Source: an uncultured Eubacterium sp. (GTDB lineage: Bacteria > Bacillota_A > Clostridia > Lachnospirales > Lachnospiraceae). Taken from it: a stretch of DNA of 18,377 bases. Both the position numbers and the translations under genes were made by a program. The first letter of the stretch is position 1, and each line of letters starts with the position of its first letter. The notes beneath the pieces are model-generated. The model was not told the origin of the DNA, did no database searches, and saw nothing but the letters and a program-made list of their open reading frames with translations. The DNA is taken from positions 1-18,377 of the forward strand of contig CAOXUF010000014.1 in NCBI GenBank assembly GCA_948560485.1. Direction: 5' to 3'. Positions 1 to 6,674 of this stretch are shown in pieces.

Positions 1-31
1 CGTAGCAAAACTTGGAATGCCGCCCCGAATT

Positions 32-67
32 GTTACTATGAGCGGCCTTCCAGGCCGGAATAGTAAC
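32..67. repeat. two-tier inverted repeat downstream of glsA
   Basis: GTTACTAT (32-39) pairs with ATAGTAAC (60-67), and inside it CGGCCT (43-48) pairs with AGGCCG (52-57) around a 3-nt loop. It lies 40 nt past the glsA stop. No T-tract follows on either strand, so it is not a standard intrinsic terminator. It could be a leader hairpin of a gene to the left of the window or a dispersed intergenic repeat. Confidence 0.7.
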
Positions 68-76
68 GTATTCCTC

Positions 77-105
77 TCTTATGTAGTATGGACAATTTTT
101 GTCAA
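77..105 (-). promoter_or_regulatory. possible minus-strand promoter reading out of the window
   Basis: On the minus strand a perfect TTGACA (105-100) is followed after 17 nt by ATAAGA (82-77), a poor -10. The transcript would begin just before the 32-67 hairpin and leave the window to the left. The good -35 and weak -10 make this tentative. Confidence 0.3.
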
Positions 106-107
106 TA

Positions 108-1019
108 TTAAGCAAAGATATGTAAGTTCAGTTCCTTTGAAAGGGTTCGCAGGATGGAGCGGCCGGCGATGCTGTTCCCTTTTGCATCAAGGGAAGGTCC
201 GAAGATCCCGATTCCCATCTTTTTGTCTGCTACGGAGAGAATCCCGCCGCCGACTCCGCTCTTTGAGGGAACCCCTACATGTACTGCGAATTCGCCGGAG
301 CCGTCATACATGCCGCATGTCAGCATGATGGTCTTAACTACTTGTACTACGTCTTCCTCTAGAAGCTGCTCTCCGGTTTCGGGATGAATCCCGCCCCGGG
401 CCAGCACGAGGCCGAAGTTCGCAAGGCTTTCGGCAGTTACATTTAAGGAGCACATACGCACATAGAAGTCAAGGCTTTCCTGTACGCTTCCGCTGGTGAT
501 GATGCCTTTGCTCTCCAAAAGATAGGCAATTGCCTTGTTCCTGGAGATGTGGTTCATCTCCGAGAGATAGACATCGGTATTCAGTGTGATGTCATCATCC
601 ATACAGAGACGGCGGGTAATCTGCAGCATTTTTTTGAAACTGATGATCGGGGTGAGGTAGCTTGCAATCGCAATGGCTCCTGAGTTGATCATTGGATTAT
701 AGGGATAATTATTGGAAAGGTCGAGCTTGATCAGGGAATTGAATGCATCGCCGGAAGGCTCCATCCCGACCTTTTCAAAGACCTTGTAAAAGCCGCAGCG
801 TTCCAGGGCAACGGCAAGTGTAATTACCTTGGAAATGCTCTGAATGGTGAAGCGGACATCATAGTCCCCCACAGCTTCTTTTTTTCCATCGCTTGTGTAA
901 ATACAGACGCCAAGCTGGTTTTTGTCCACCCTTCCTAATTCCGGGATGTAGGAGGCTGTTTCCCCATATATTACCTCTTCCCGGCCTTTTCCAAGGGCAC
1001 GTTCTAGAATTTCTCTCAA
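108..1019 (-). CDS. glsA: glutaminase (serine-dependent beta-lactamase fold)
   Basis: Hydrolyses L-glutamine to glutamate and ammonia in the cytoplasm. The 303-aa length is usual for the bacterial GlsA family. The catalytic SxxK is Ser61-Ile-Ser-Lys64, followed by the family motif NPMINSGAI (108-116), the CGMYDGSGEFA segment and a C-terminal GVPSKSGVGGGI segment, which together are diagnostic of this family. The start is a TTG at 1019-1017, chosen because GGAGG lies 7 nt upstream and no ATG follows nearby in frame. It is transcribed alone, away from the bofA-like gene, and has its own promoter (1056-1084). Some bacteria pair GlsA with an amino-acid antiporter for acid resistance; no such partner is visible here. 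The sequence appears intact. Confidence 0.95.
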   Translation of the reverse strand: MREILERALGKGREEVIYGETASYIPELGRVDKNQLGVCIYTSDGKKEAVGDYDVRFTIQSISKVITLAVALERCGFYKVFEKVGMEPSGDAFNSLIKLDLSNNYPYNPMINSGAIAIASYLTPIISFKKMLQITRRLCMDDDITLNTDVYLSEMNHISRNKAIAYLLESKGIITSGSVQESLDFYVRMCSLNVTAESLANFGLVLARGGIHPETGEQLLEEDVVQVVKTIMLTCGMYDGSGEFAVHVGVPSKSGVGGGILSVADKKMGIGIFGPSLDAKGNSIAGRSILRTLSKELNLHIFA

Positions 1020-1055
1020 TGTAATACCTCCGCTTTTTGTGATGTTTCTGAGAGA

Positions 1056-1084
1056 ATTTTAACATTTACAAAGCATCTTTTCAA
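1056..1084 (-). promoter_or_regulatory. predicted sigma-A promoter of glsA
   Basis: On the minus strand TTGAAA (84-79 of the 1000s) and TAAAAT (1061-1056) are separated by exactly 17 nt. Each box differs from consensus at one base. It lies about 40 nt upstream of the glsA TTG start. Confidence 0.6.
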
Positions 1085-1123
1085 TGAATAATTGCCAACT
1101 TAAATCTATACTGGTATAAAATT

Positions 1124-1150
1124 ATTACTGGTCACGGAGTGAACAGTAAT
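1124..1150. repeat. 27-nt hairpin between glsA and bofA-like gene
   Basis: ATTACTG (1124-1130) pairs with CAGTAAT (1144-1150), and TCAC (1132-1135) with GTGA (1139-1142) around a GGA loop. Only one base pair in the stem is mismatched. It has no T-tract. It may be a copy of a dispersed intergenic repeat; the window holds no second full copy to test this. Confidence 0.6.
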
Positions 1151-1255
1151 ATAAAATTGCTGCTATAAGCGGACGATTAGTCTGTGAATAATAACATAAA
1201 ATTCCGGATTTTCATATATACATGAAGTATCAGGGTTACTGTTCTCAAGTTAGGA

Positions 1256-1274
1256 ATGCGCGTGGGCTGCGCAT
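1256..1274. repeat. GC-rich hairpin upstream of bofA-like gene
   Basis: ATGCGC (1256-1261) and GCGCAT (1269-1274) form a 6-bp perfect stem with a 7-nt loop, 39 nt before the ATG of the bofA-like gene. It is either in its 5' leader or marks the end of the upstream intergenic region. Confidence 0.45.
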
Positions 1275-1313
1275 CCCGTAAGAATATGATGCAGGAAAAG
1301 GAGGGTGACTTGT

Positions 1314-1523
1314 ATGCCAGAAAGACAGCCGCATATTATGATTAATTTTTTTGTCCGTTTGATTCTGGGGATTGCCATGATATTTTTTGTAAACGAATTT
1401 TTAGAGTTTGAAAATATTGCTGTCCGGGTAGGAATGAATCCGCTTACCCTGCTTACATCCGGTGTGCTGGGGACGCCGGGTGTTGCACTTCTGTACGGGA
1501 TTGCGTTTTACCGTGGATTATAA
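1314..1523 (+). CDS. bofA: BofA-like pro-sigma-K processing inhibitor family protein
   Basis: A small membrane protein of 69 aa. In Bacillus, BofA sits in the outer forespore membrane and holds back the SpoIVFB protease that activates sigma-K. Two hydrophobic segments are visible: roughly residues 10-24 (FFVRLILGIAMIFFV) and 43-66. The second contains the family-like signature NPLTLLTSGVLGTPGVALLYG. The ATG at 1314 is preferred over an in-frame GTG at 1305 because AGGAGG lies 9 nt before the ATG but directly abuts the GTG. It is a single gene, convergent with the phosphopantetheinyl transferase 23 nt away. Family membership is well supported by the C-terminal motif; its role in this organism is inferred and implies a spore-former. 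Confidence 0.8.
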   Translation: MPERQPHIMINFFVRLILGIAMIFFVNEFLEFENIAVRVGMNPLTLLTSGVLGTPGVALLYGIAFYRGL

Positions 1524-1546
1524 GGGGAAATGTCTGATCAATCCGG

Positions 1547-2185
1547 TCAGGAAGCGTCAGGTGGGTTTTTATATGCAAGGCAGCAGATATATCCGTCAGG
1601 AGCATCCGGATACCGGATTTCCCAGTGGGTATATTCGTCCTGGATTTTTTTGTCCGTAAGGGAAGCAAAAAAGCCTGTGCCAACCCCCTTCAGGAAGCTT
1701 TCTGTGCGGGTCCAGAGACGAAAAAAAAGATGTGATTTTTCATCCTGTCTGTCTTCTTCAGATAGTGCCTTAAGTTGTGCAGCCTCATTTGGAAAAAACA
1801 CGCGTGCTGCAATCCGGTCCATTCTTGCTGACCGGTGTAGCTGTTCGATGTCAATGCCCACAGGAGAAGACGAGGAGAAAACGAATGCCGCCATACTGCC
1901 GGAATGAGAGAGATTAAAGTGCAGGACAAGGGGCGCTCCTTCTGATTCCAAATTATTTTTTAAGAAAGGTTTTCCATATTGTCCGGTTCCCAGTTCCAGG
2001 CTTTCCCCGGGAATTCCTGTGTACAGGGACAACATTCTGAATAGAAGGGAATGGCTCTGGGTGTGTATACTTTTGTGCATATTGCTGGTATGATCTAGTG
2101 CGAGGATCCAGACATGGAGAGTATTGCGTTCTGGTATTCTAAGGCCTGGCTTTAAATGGTGTAAATTCAATTGTTTAATAATCAT
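1547..2185 (-). CDS. Sfp-type 4'-phosphopantetheinyl transferase
   Basis: Transfers the 4'-phosphopantetheine arm of coenzyme A to a serine of acyl or peptidyl carrier proteins. The 212-aa length fits the Sfp class. Landmarks are FNLSHSG (90-96), the Mg-binding GIDIE (Asp112, Glu114) and the helix WTRTESFLKG, in which Trp158, Glu162 and Lys166 keep the W-x3-E-x3-K pattern. The usual Lys before the Glu in WxxKE is Thr161 here. The start ATG at 2185 has GGAGAG about 7 nt upstream, and a TATAAT (2228-2223, minus) may be its -10 box. No polyketide or nonribosomal synthetase is adjacent, so the substrate is unknown; it could serve fatty acid synthesis or a distant cluster. Confidence 0.88.
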   Translation of the reverse strand: MIIKQLNLHHLKPGLRIPERNTLHVWILALDHTSNMHKSIHTQSHSLLFRMLSLYTGIPGESLELGTGQYGKPFLKNNLESEGAPLVLHFNLSHSGSMAAFVFSSSSPVGIDIEQLHRSARMDRIAARVFFPNEAAQLKALSEEDRQDEKSHLFFRLWTRTESFLKGVGTGFFASLTDKKIQDEYTHWEIRYPDAPDGYICCLAYKNPPDAS

Positions 2186-2507
2186 AAAATCTCTCCGTTT
2201 TCCTAAGTCTTAAGATGGTAATATTATAGCGTTTTAGAGAGGGTTTGGGAAGTATAAAAGAAATTTTCTGTCAGTATTCTGTAGGATTTTCACAAAATTC
2301 GACAATTTTTAATTGTAGTATGGACAACAGCGACAAGGGGGCGTATAATCTGTCTCACAAGTTGAGACAAACAACTTGTATCTGATTGTTTTTATTCTTT
2401 GGCAGATTCATATTAATTCAGGTTATTCTAATTTATTCAGCCAGATCGGCCATGAATTCAAAAGAATTAGCTGACGCACAACGACAAAAGAACAGGAGGG
2501 ATAGTAT
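2186..2507 (+). promoter_or_regulatory. promoter and long structured leader of the tad operon
   Basis: A strong sigma-A-type promoter is present: TGGACA (2321-2326), 17-nt spacer, TATAAT (2344-2349). Transcription would start near 2356, leaving an untranslated leader of about 150 nt. At the very start of this leader are two overlapping inverted repeats: TGTCTC (2351-2356) with GAGACA (2364-2369), and ACAAGTTG (2357-2364) with CAACTTGT (2372-2379). They cannot form together, and they could be alternative RNA folds or a protein-binding palindrome. I see no riboswitch class that I recognise. Confidence 0.6.
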
Positions 2508-3425
2508 GTGAAAAGCAGAAACCTGGTAATCTGTGACAGGGAAAAGGGTTATGCAGATGCATTTGCACGCTATATTATGCAGAAAGAGGAGCTTGCTCTT
2601 CAGGTTCAGACATGCAGTGACCTGTCACATGTGTTATCCATTCAGGAACAGGAGGGGATCGATTATCTGTTTATCTCTTCGGGTTATCCGCCCGGAGACA
2701 GGGGACAGGCGGAGGCTGGGACGGTATTTGTACTCACAGAAGATGAGGAGGGTACACTGCTTGAGGGGGAAACCCAGGTGTATAAATACCAGTCCGGAGA
2801 CGAGCTTTTGGCAGAGCTTATCAGAAAATGCAGTAACGGAGAAAATGCAGAGAATACATTCCTAAAGAGGTTAAGGAAAAAGCAGGCAAAAATTATTGGC
2901 GTCTACTCACCGGTACACCGGGTTGGAAAAACTTCCTATGCATTAAGACTTGGAAGAAAGCTTTCAGATGAGGCAAATGTGCTGTATCTGAACCTTGAAA
3001 CTTATGGAGGAGTCGGGGGACATTTCCAGGAAGGAGGGCAGACACTGTCAGACGTGCTGTACTATGCAAGGCAGGAAAAAAGTAATCTTGGGCTTATGCT
3101 TACCACGCTTGTGGGACATAAGGGGAAACTGGATTACATAGCCCCGATCCAGGTGTCTGAGGACATTAAATCCGTGTCTGGTGAGGATTGGTTAAATCTC
3201 ATCGAAAGGCTTATGGAGGAAAGCATATATGAAATATTAATACTTGATATGGATGAGGGCGTCCGGGATATTTATCAGATCTTCCAGGTGTGCAGTGAGA
3301 TACATGTGCTCACACATCGTAATGAAATATCGGAATCGAAGCTCCGGCAGTTTGAAGAGGAGTTAAGCATTCTGGGGCATGAGGATATCAGACGCAAACT
3401 CATACGCAGGGAGAGCAGGCTATGA
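2508..3425 (+). CDS. TadZ/CpaE-like atypical ParA-family ATPase of the Tad pilus locus
   Basis: TadZ/CpaE proteins position the Flp/Tad pilus machine in the cell. The 305-aa protein has a receiver-like N-terminal region (about 1-105) and a P-loop domain from about residue 127. The P-loop reads SPVHRVGKTS (134-143): the GKT is intact, but the signature lysine and glycine pair of ParA/MinD-type KGGxGKT are replaced by Val-His-Arg. Atypical Walker A loops are known in TadZ proteins. A Walker B-like ILILDMDEG lies near 240. The start is GTG at 2508 with AGGAGG 8 nt upstream; a nearby ATG at 2505 is followed at once by a stop. It overlaps the next gene by 4 nt (ATGA), indicating translational coupling. 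Confidence 0.8.
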   Translation: MKSRNLVICDREKGYADAFARYIMQKEELALQVQTCSDLSHVLSIQEQEGIDYLFISSGYPPGDRGQAEAGTVFVLTEDEEGTLLEGETQVYKYQSGDELLAELIRKCSNGENAENTFLKRLRKKQAKIIGVYSPVHRVGKTSYALRLGRKLSDEANVLYLNLETYGGVGGHFQEGGQTLSDVLYYARQEKSNLGLMLTTLVGHKGKLDYIAPIQVSEDIKSVSGEDWLNLIERLMEESIYEILILDMDEGVRDIYQIFQVCSEIHVLTHRNEISESKLRQFEEELSILGHEDIRRKLIRRESRL

Positions 3426-4318
3426 TTCAGCCAGAGCAGCTCTATGCAAGGGTTCTTGAAGAACTCGATATGTCAAAGGAGACAGAGGATGAGGAGCTTA
3501 CCGGTCTGATCCACCGGGTGCTAAAGGAGGCATGCGGACAGGAGTATATTCCTCTCGCAAGGCGGACAGAGCTTGGAAGAGAGCTGTTCAATGCATTCCG
3601 TAAGCTGGATCTCCTTCAGGAATTTCTGGAGGATGATGAGATTACGGAGATTATGATTAATGGAACACAGAATATATTTCTGGAGAAAAAGGGGCGGATG
3701 TTTCCATCACAGAAGCGTTTTGCATCTGCGAAGAAGCTAGAGGATGTGATTCAGCAGATTGCGGCTGGCTCTAACCGGATTGTGAATGAAGCATCTCCGA
3801 TTGTGGATGCCAGATTATCTGACGGCTCCAGGGTAAATGTAGTACTTCCTCCAGTCGCGCTTAACGGTCCGGTTGTAACGATCCGGAAGTTTCCGAAGGA
3901 AGCAGTGACCATGAGGCAGCTGATCCGGTGGGGATCCATCAGTGAGGAGGCGGCTGAGTTTTTGTCGCAGCTTACAAGATCAAGATACAATATCTTTATA
4001 AGCGGTGGGACAGGCTCTGGCAAGACGACCTTTTTAAATGCATTGTCCCAGTTTATCCCAAAGGATGAGCGAATCATTACCATTGAAGACAATGCGGAGC
4101 TAAGGCTCCTGGAACTGCCGAATCTGGTGACACTGGAGGCAAGAAATGCAAATACAGAAGGAAGCGGCGAGGTGACGGTGCGCGAGCTTATCAAAACTGC
4201 ACTTCGTATGAGGCCGGATCGAATTATCGGAATATATGGAGCAACCGCCCCTATAATCCCTTATTTTCGGTCTTTATTACAGGGTTTATATAATTCCTGT
4301 AGGAAAGCCTCTGTTTAA
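3422..4318 (+). CDS. TadA/CpaF secretion ATPase, 3'-truncated by element insertion
   Basis: Cytoplasmic hexameric ATPase that powers Tad/Flp pilus assembly, here broken. Visible family parts are the N-terminal domain (EFLEDDEITEIMING, about 67-81), the VVTIRKF segment, Walker A GGTGSGKTT (195-203) and the Asp box IEDNAEL (221-227). The family sequence runs to RMRPDRII (262-269) and then stops, just where the Walker B glutamate (GEVRG) should follow. The Walker B Glu and His box are therefore lost, together with the remaining C-terminal part of the family sequence. The last 28 codons (residues 271-298) match nothing in the family and come from the inserted DNA. The start overlaps the tadZ-like stop. 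The product should lack ATPase activity, so the Tad pilus is probably off in this strain unless the element excises. Confidence 0.88.
   Translation: MIQPEQLYARVLEELDMSKETEDEELTGLIHRVLKEACGQEYIPLARRTELGRELFNAFRKLDLLQEFLEDDEITEIMINGTQNIFLEKKGRMFPSQKRFASAKKLEDVIQQIAAGSNRIVNEASPIVDARLSDGSRVNVVLPPVALNGPVVTIRKFPKEAVTMRQLIRWGSISEEAAEFLSQLTRSRYNIFISGGTGSGKTTFLNALSQFIPKDERIITIEDNAELRLLELPNLVTLEARNANTEGSGEVTVRELIKTALRMRPDRIIGIYGATAPIIPYFRSLLQGLYNSCRKASV
4278..4301. repeat. inverted repeat near the element's left end
   Basis: TACAGG (4278-4283) and CCTGTA (4296-4301) form a 6-bp perfect inverted repeat with a 12-nt spacer, about 50 nt inside the inferred left end. Two half-sites with such spacing resemble binding sites of tyrosine recombinases, but this is an inference from position and form only. 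Confidence 0.35.
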
Positions 4319-4325
4319 AGGCTTT
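4304..4325 (+). terminator. hairpin with T-tract at the element's left end
   Basis: AAAGCCT (4304-4310) pairs with AGGCTTT (4319-4325) around an 8-nt loop and continues into TT on the plus strand. It would stop transcription entering from the cpaF promoter. The cpaF stop codon (4316-4318) lies in its loop. Confidence 0.5.
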
Positions 4326-4332
4326 TTAAATG

Positions 4333-4367
4333 CAAAAGACAAGTAACCTGAGTCACTTGCCTTTTTG
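4333..4367. terminator. bidirectional terminator between truncated cpaF and the transposition operon
   Basis: CAAAAG-A-CAAGT (4333-4344) pairs with ACTTG-C-CTTTT (4355-4365), with one mismatch and a 10-nt loop. It gives T-rich tails on both strands. It lies 18 nt past the stop of the minus-strand tnpC-like gene, so it most likely ends the transposition operon and, from the other side, the tad transcript. Confidence 0.6.
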
Positions 4368-4384
4368 TGGTGAAGTTGGAGCCA

Positions 4385-4819
4385 TTATAAATGGTCTGGT
4401 AAATTAAGATTATATGCTTCTTCTAATTGTGATTTTAGCTTTTTGATTTCTTCTAAAGCTTCTTCATATTTGTCTTTGTATTTATTTTCAGAAACAATGT
4501 CATTTTTTATTTTATCCAGAGCTTTTTTTAAATCCCTATTTTCTCTTTTGAGAATTTGAATATAAGTATCGGCTGAATCTTTACTTCTGTTTTTGCAATA
4601 TCCAGTAGGAGTTATGTATTTATCAGCCAATTCTTTCATATCTGGGTGTTTGGAAAAGTAAGTTCTGCTTACACCTGCCTCCCTACAAAGGTCAGCAAGA
4701 GTAAATTCTCCTTCTTTTCTTAGCTTGTTGATGGCTTTCTTCACATCATCAGCTTTTTTCTGTTTAACGGCTTCATTATGCTTTTTAACGCCAGCCATTT
4801 TTTTCTCTTTAGCTGTCAT
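4385..4819 (-). CDS. TnpC-like HTH/coiled-coil protein (DUF6262-like)
   Basis: A 144-aa accessory protein of Tn554-type transposition. In Tn554, TnpC influences the efficiency and orientation of insertion and is not a recombinase. The N-terminus is very basic. A helix-turn-helix is readable at about residues 38-58 (FTLADLCREAGVSRTYFSKH), and residues 88-138 are a heptad-like Lys/Glu/Leu-rich coiled coil. The start ATG at 4819 overlaps the 3' end of the upstream recombinase gene by 11 nt, so it is the last gene of the recombinase operon. It is the gene nearest the element's left end. The DUF6262 assignment rests on architecture and the HTH pattern; the operon position agrees. Confidence 0.75.
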   Translation of the reverse strand: MTAKEKKMAGVKKHNEAVKQKKADDVKKAINKLRKEGEFTLADLCREAGVSRTYFSKHPDMKELADKYITPTGYCKNRSKDSADTYIQILKRENRDLKKALDKIKNDIVSENKYKDKYEEALEEIKKLKSQLEEAYNLNLPDHL

Positions 4820-6674
4820 TTTTCTTAACCCCTTTCTCTAATTTTGAAATAATCTTTTCCAGAGCTTCTTTTTCCTTTAAAGCCTTTTTGAGCATCATAG
4901 TATAATCATTAGCCTCGGCTATCTTAATAGTTGCTTCAATCTCCAATAACTGTATATGATAAGCATTGAGAAACTGAACACTTGGAATGAACATAGAGCA
5001 ATTAAAACATGCATTTGCTTTTGCACATGGAGTAGTTAGCGGATTTTTGCCACAATATCCATTGCAAAGAGCAACAGATTTTTCTGGAATTATTTCTGCC
5101 ATATCTTTTCCTTTTCCAATGTTACGAATAAGCATTTCATCTTTTTCTAATCGTGGTCTTAATTGTTCTTTGACAACATCAGTAGTAACAGTTGCATAGT
5201 GACTTAATGAGCTTAATGTTGTTTGCCCTAATAATTGTGCAGCAATATCAACACTTGTGCCTTCGCTGATGAGATTTGTAGCAACAGTAGCTCTAAATCT
5301 ATGAGTGGTAACGTGGAGTATCTTTCCATCCCTGCCTAAAACATTGTTTTTAACAAGTACCTTATTGATGTTCTCATTTATTGTTCCAATATTGACAGGT
5401 GTATTTTTTTCCGTAACAAAAACATATTTCACATTTTCTTCTCCAAATCGCTTTTTATTTCGCTCAATTTCTGCAAGCATAATCTTTATTGTAGTTTCAA
5501 ATATTGGCTTTTCATTAACCGCTTGCGTTTTGTACTGCCATAAATCAAGATAGTATGTGCCATCGTCATTCTGTTTAATAGCATTAACATCTAATTTTGC
5601 AAGCTCACAAAAACGCATACCAAGAAATAATAAGCAGTAAACCATTCGACCATAGAGCTTTGGCATTTGTGGAAGGACATTAAGTAATCCTTTTATTTCT
5701 TTATCTGTAAGATATTTGCTTTCTTTTTTGGTTTTTAGAACATAATCATTACTCAAAAATAGCTGTTGCTGTGGCATGTTATCTCTTTCAAGTAGCTGCC
5801 CCCAATCGAAAAATACTTTTAGATTGAGTATGGCAACATTCGCCTTGTGAGAATTATATCCACTTGCAGTCCTTATCCAAGTAAAGTATTCTTCTACGAC
5901 ATCTCTGGTTAAATCAGCTAAACTTTTAAGCGGATTGTTTTCATCCAGCCAACGAATAAATAGTTTTATATCAAATAAATAAGCATATACAGCACCAAAG
6001 GTAATATCACGTAGTTTGAATAAACAAAAAGCCTGTACATTTTTTAGAGTAGCGGGATTTTTTATTTCTCTAAAATCCAAAACCTTATCAGAATCTAAGC
6101 CTTTACAGAAAGACAATTTCTTAGGATGCCAGATTAGTTTTTCTGTTTCTGGAATATCCTTTTCATAATATTGTCTTATTATAGATTGAGCATAAGTAAT
6201 GAATGTGGTAAATCTACTCTTTCTGCTTGCTCTCTTAAATTCCTGACCAACAAACTGAGTGCCATTTTCAATGGTTGTTTTATTCTTCTTATGTGTTGAC
6301 AGAAAAAACTCAAATATAGATAAGTCCTCCAGCTCAAGAATACTCTCACTATTGACCATATATGTATTGACATATTCAGCAAGAATTTTGTAGCGATCAT
6401 AGTATTCGGCAAATGTATTGATTCTGATTTGCTTAACTTCGATTATGTAATACATGAAATATTTGAATTCTTCTACAATAAATGGATTTTTGCAGAGAGT
6501 GAATTTAAAAATATTATCTGTGGTGTTTGAGCGAGCATTCCAGTCAGATTTTCTTTTTGCAGGAGCATTTTTATAAATATCCCATTCTTTGACTTTCCAT
6601 TCATCGTCTTTGTATTTATCTGGAATATCAAAGGTTGGTAGTGCTGGTATTAATTTTAATTGTTTCGCTGGCAT
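4809..6674 (-). CDS. TnpB-type tyrosine recombinase 2 of Tn554-like operon
   Basis: A 621-aa recombinase with a SAM-like DNA-binding N-terminal half and a C-terminal catalytic domain. Catalytic residues visible are Arg354 (LGMRFCEL) and His458-x-x-Arg461 (THRFR). Tyr493 (SHYATV) is the nucleophile. At the second His/Trp position the family LGH reads LGQ (Gln484). After the catalytic domain comes a cysteine cluster CX8CX5CX2C (541-559) followed by FIPSVQFLNAYHIQLLEIE, as in the companion TnpB, then a coiled-coil tail. ATG at 6674 is preferred over a GTG at 6680, since AGGAGG lies 6 nt before the ATG and touches the GTG. It overlaps the upstream recombinase by 47 nt and the tnpC-like gene by 11 nt. 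Confidence 0.88.
   Translation of the reverse strand: MPAKQLKLIPALPTFDIPDKYKDDEWKVKEWDIYKNAPAKRKSDWNARSNTTDNIFKFTLCKNPFIVEEFKYFMYYIIEVKQIRINTFAEYYDRYKILAEYVNTYMVNSESILELEDLSIFEFFLSTHKKNKTTIENGTQFVGQEFKRASRKSRFTTFITYAQSIIRQYYEKDIPETEKLIWHPKKLSFCKGLDSDKVLDFREIKNPATLKNVQAFCLFKLRDITFGAVYAYLFDIKLFIRWLDENNPLKSLADLTRDVVEEYFTWIRTASGYNSHKANVAILNLKVFFDWGQLLERDNMPQQQLFLSNDYVLKTKKESKYLTDKEIKGLLNVLPQMPKLYGRMVYCLLFLGMRFCELAKLDVNAIKQNDDGTYYLDLWQYKTQAVNEKPIFETTIKIMLAEIERNKKRFGEENVKYVFVTEKNTPVNIGTINENINKVLVKNNVLGRDGKILHVTTHRFRATVATNLISEGTSVDIAAQLLGQTTLSSLSHYATVTTDVVKEQLRPRLEKDEMLIRNIGKGKDMAEIIPEKSVALCNGYCGKNPLTTPCAKANACFNCSMFIPSVQFLNAYHIQLLEIEATIKIAEANDYTMMLKKALKEKEALEKIISKLEKGVKKNDS

Noticed and set aside
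3751..4194. 147-aa open frame antisense to cpaF
   Set aside because: It is a shadow of the well-supported cpaF frame, with no ribosome binding site and no recognisable motif.
3422..4318. cpaF truncation as an assembly or sequencing error
   Set aside because: The break is followed by a coherent mobile module with a clear change of base composition, not by a frameshifted continuation of cpaF.
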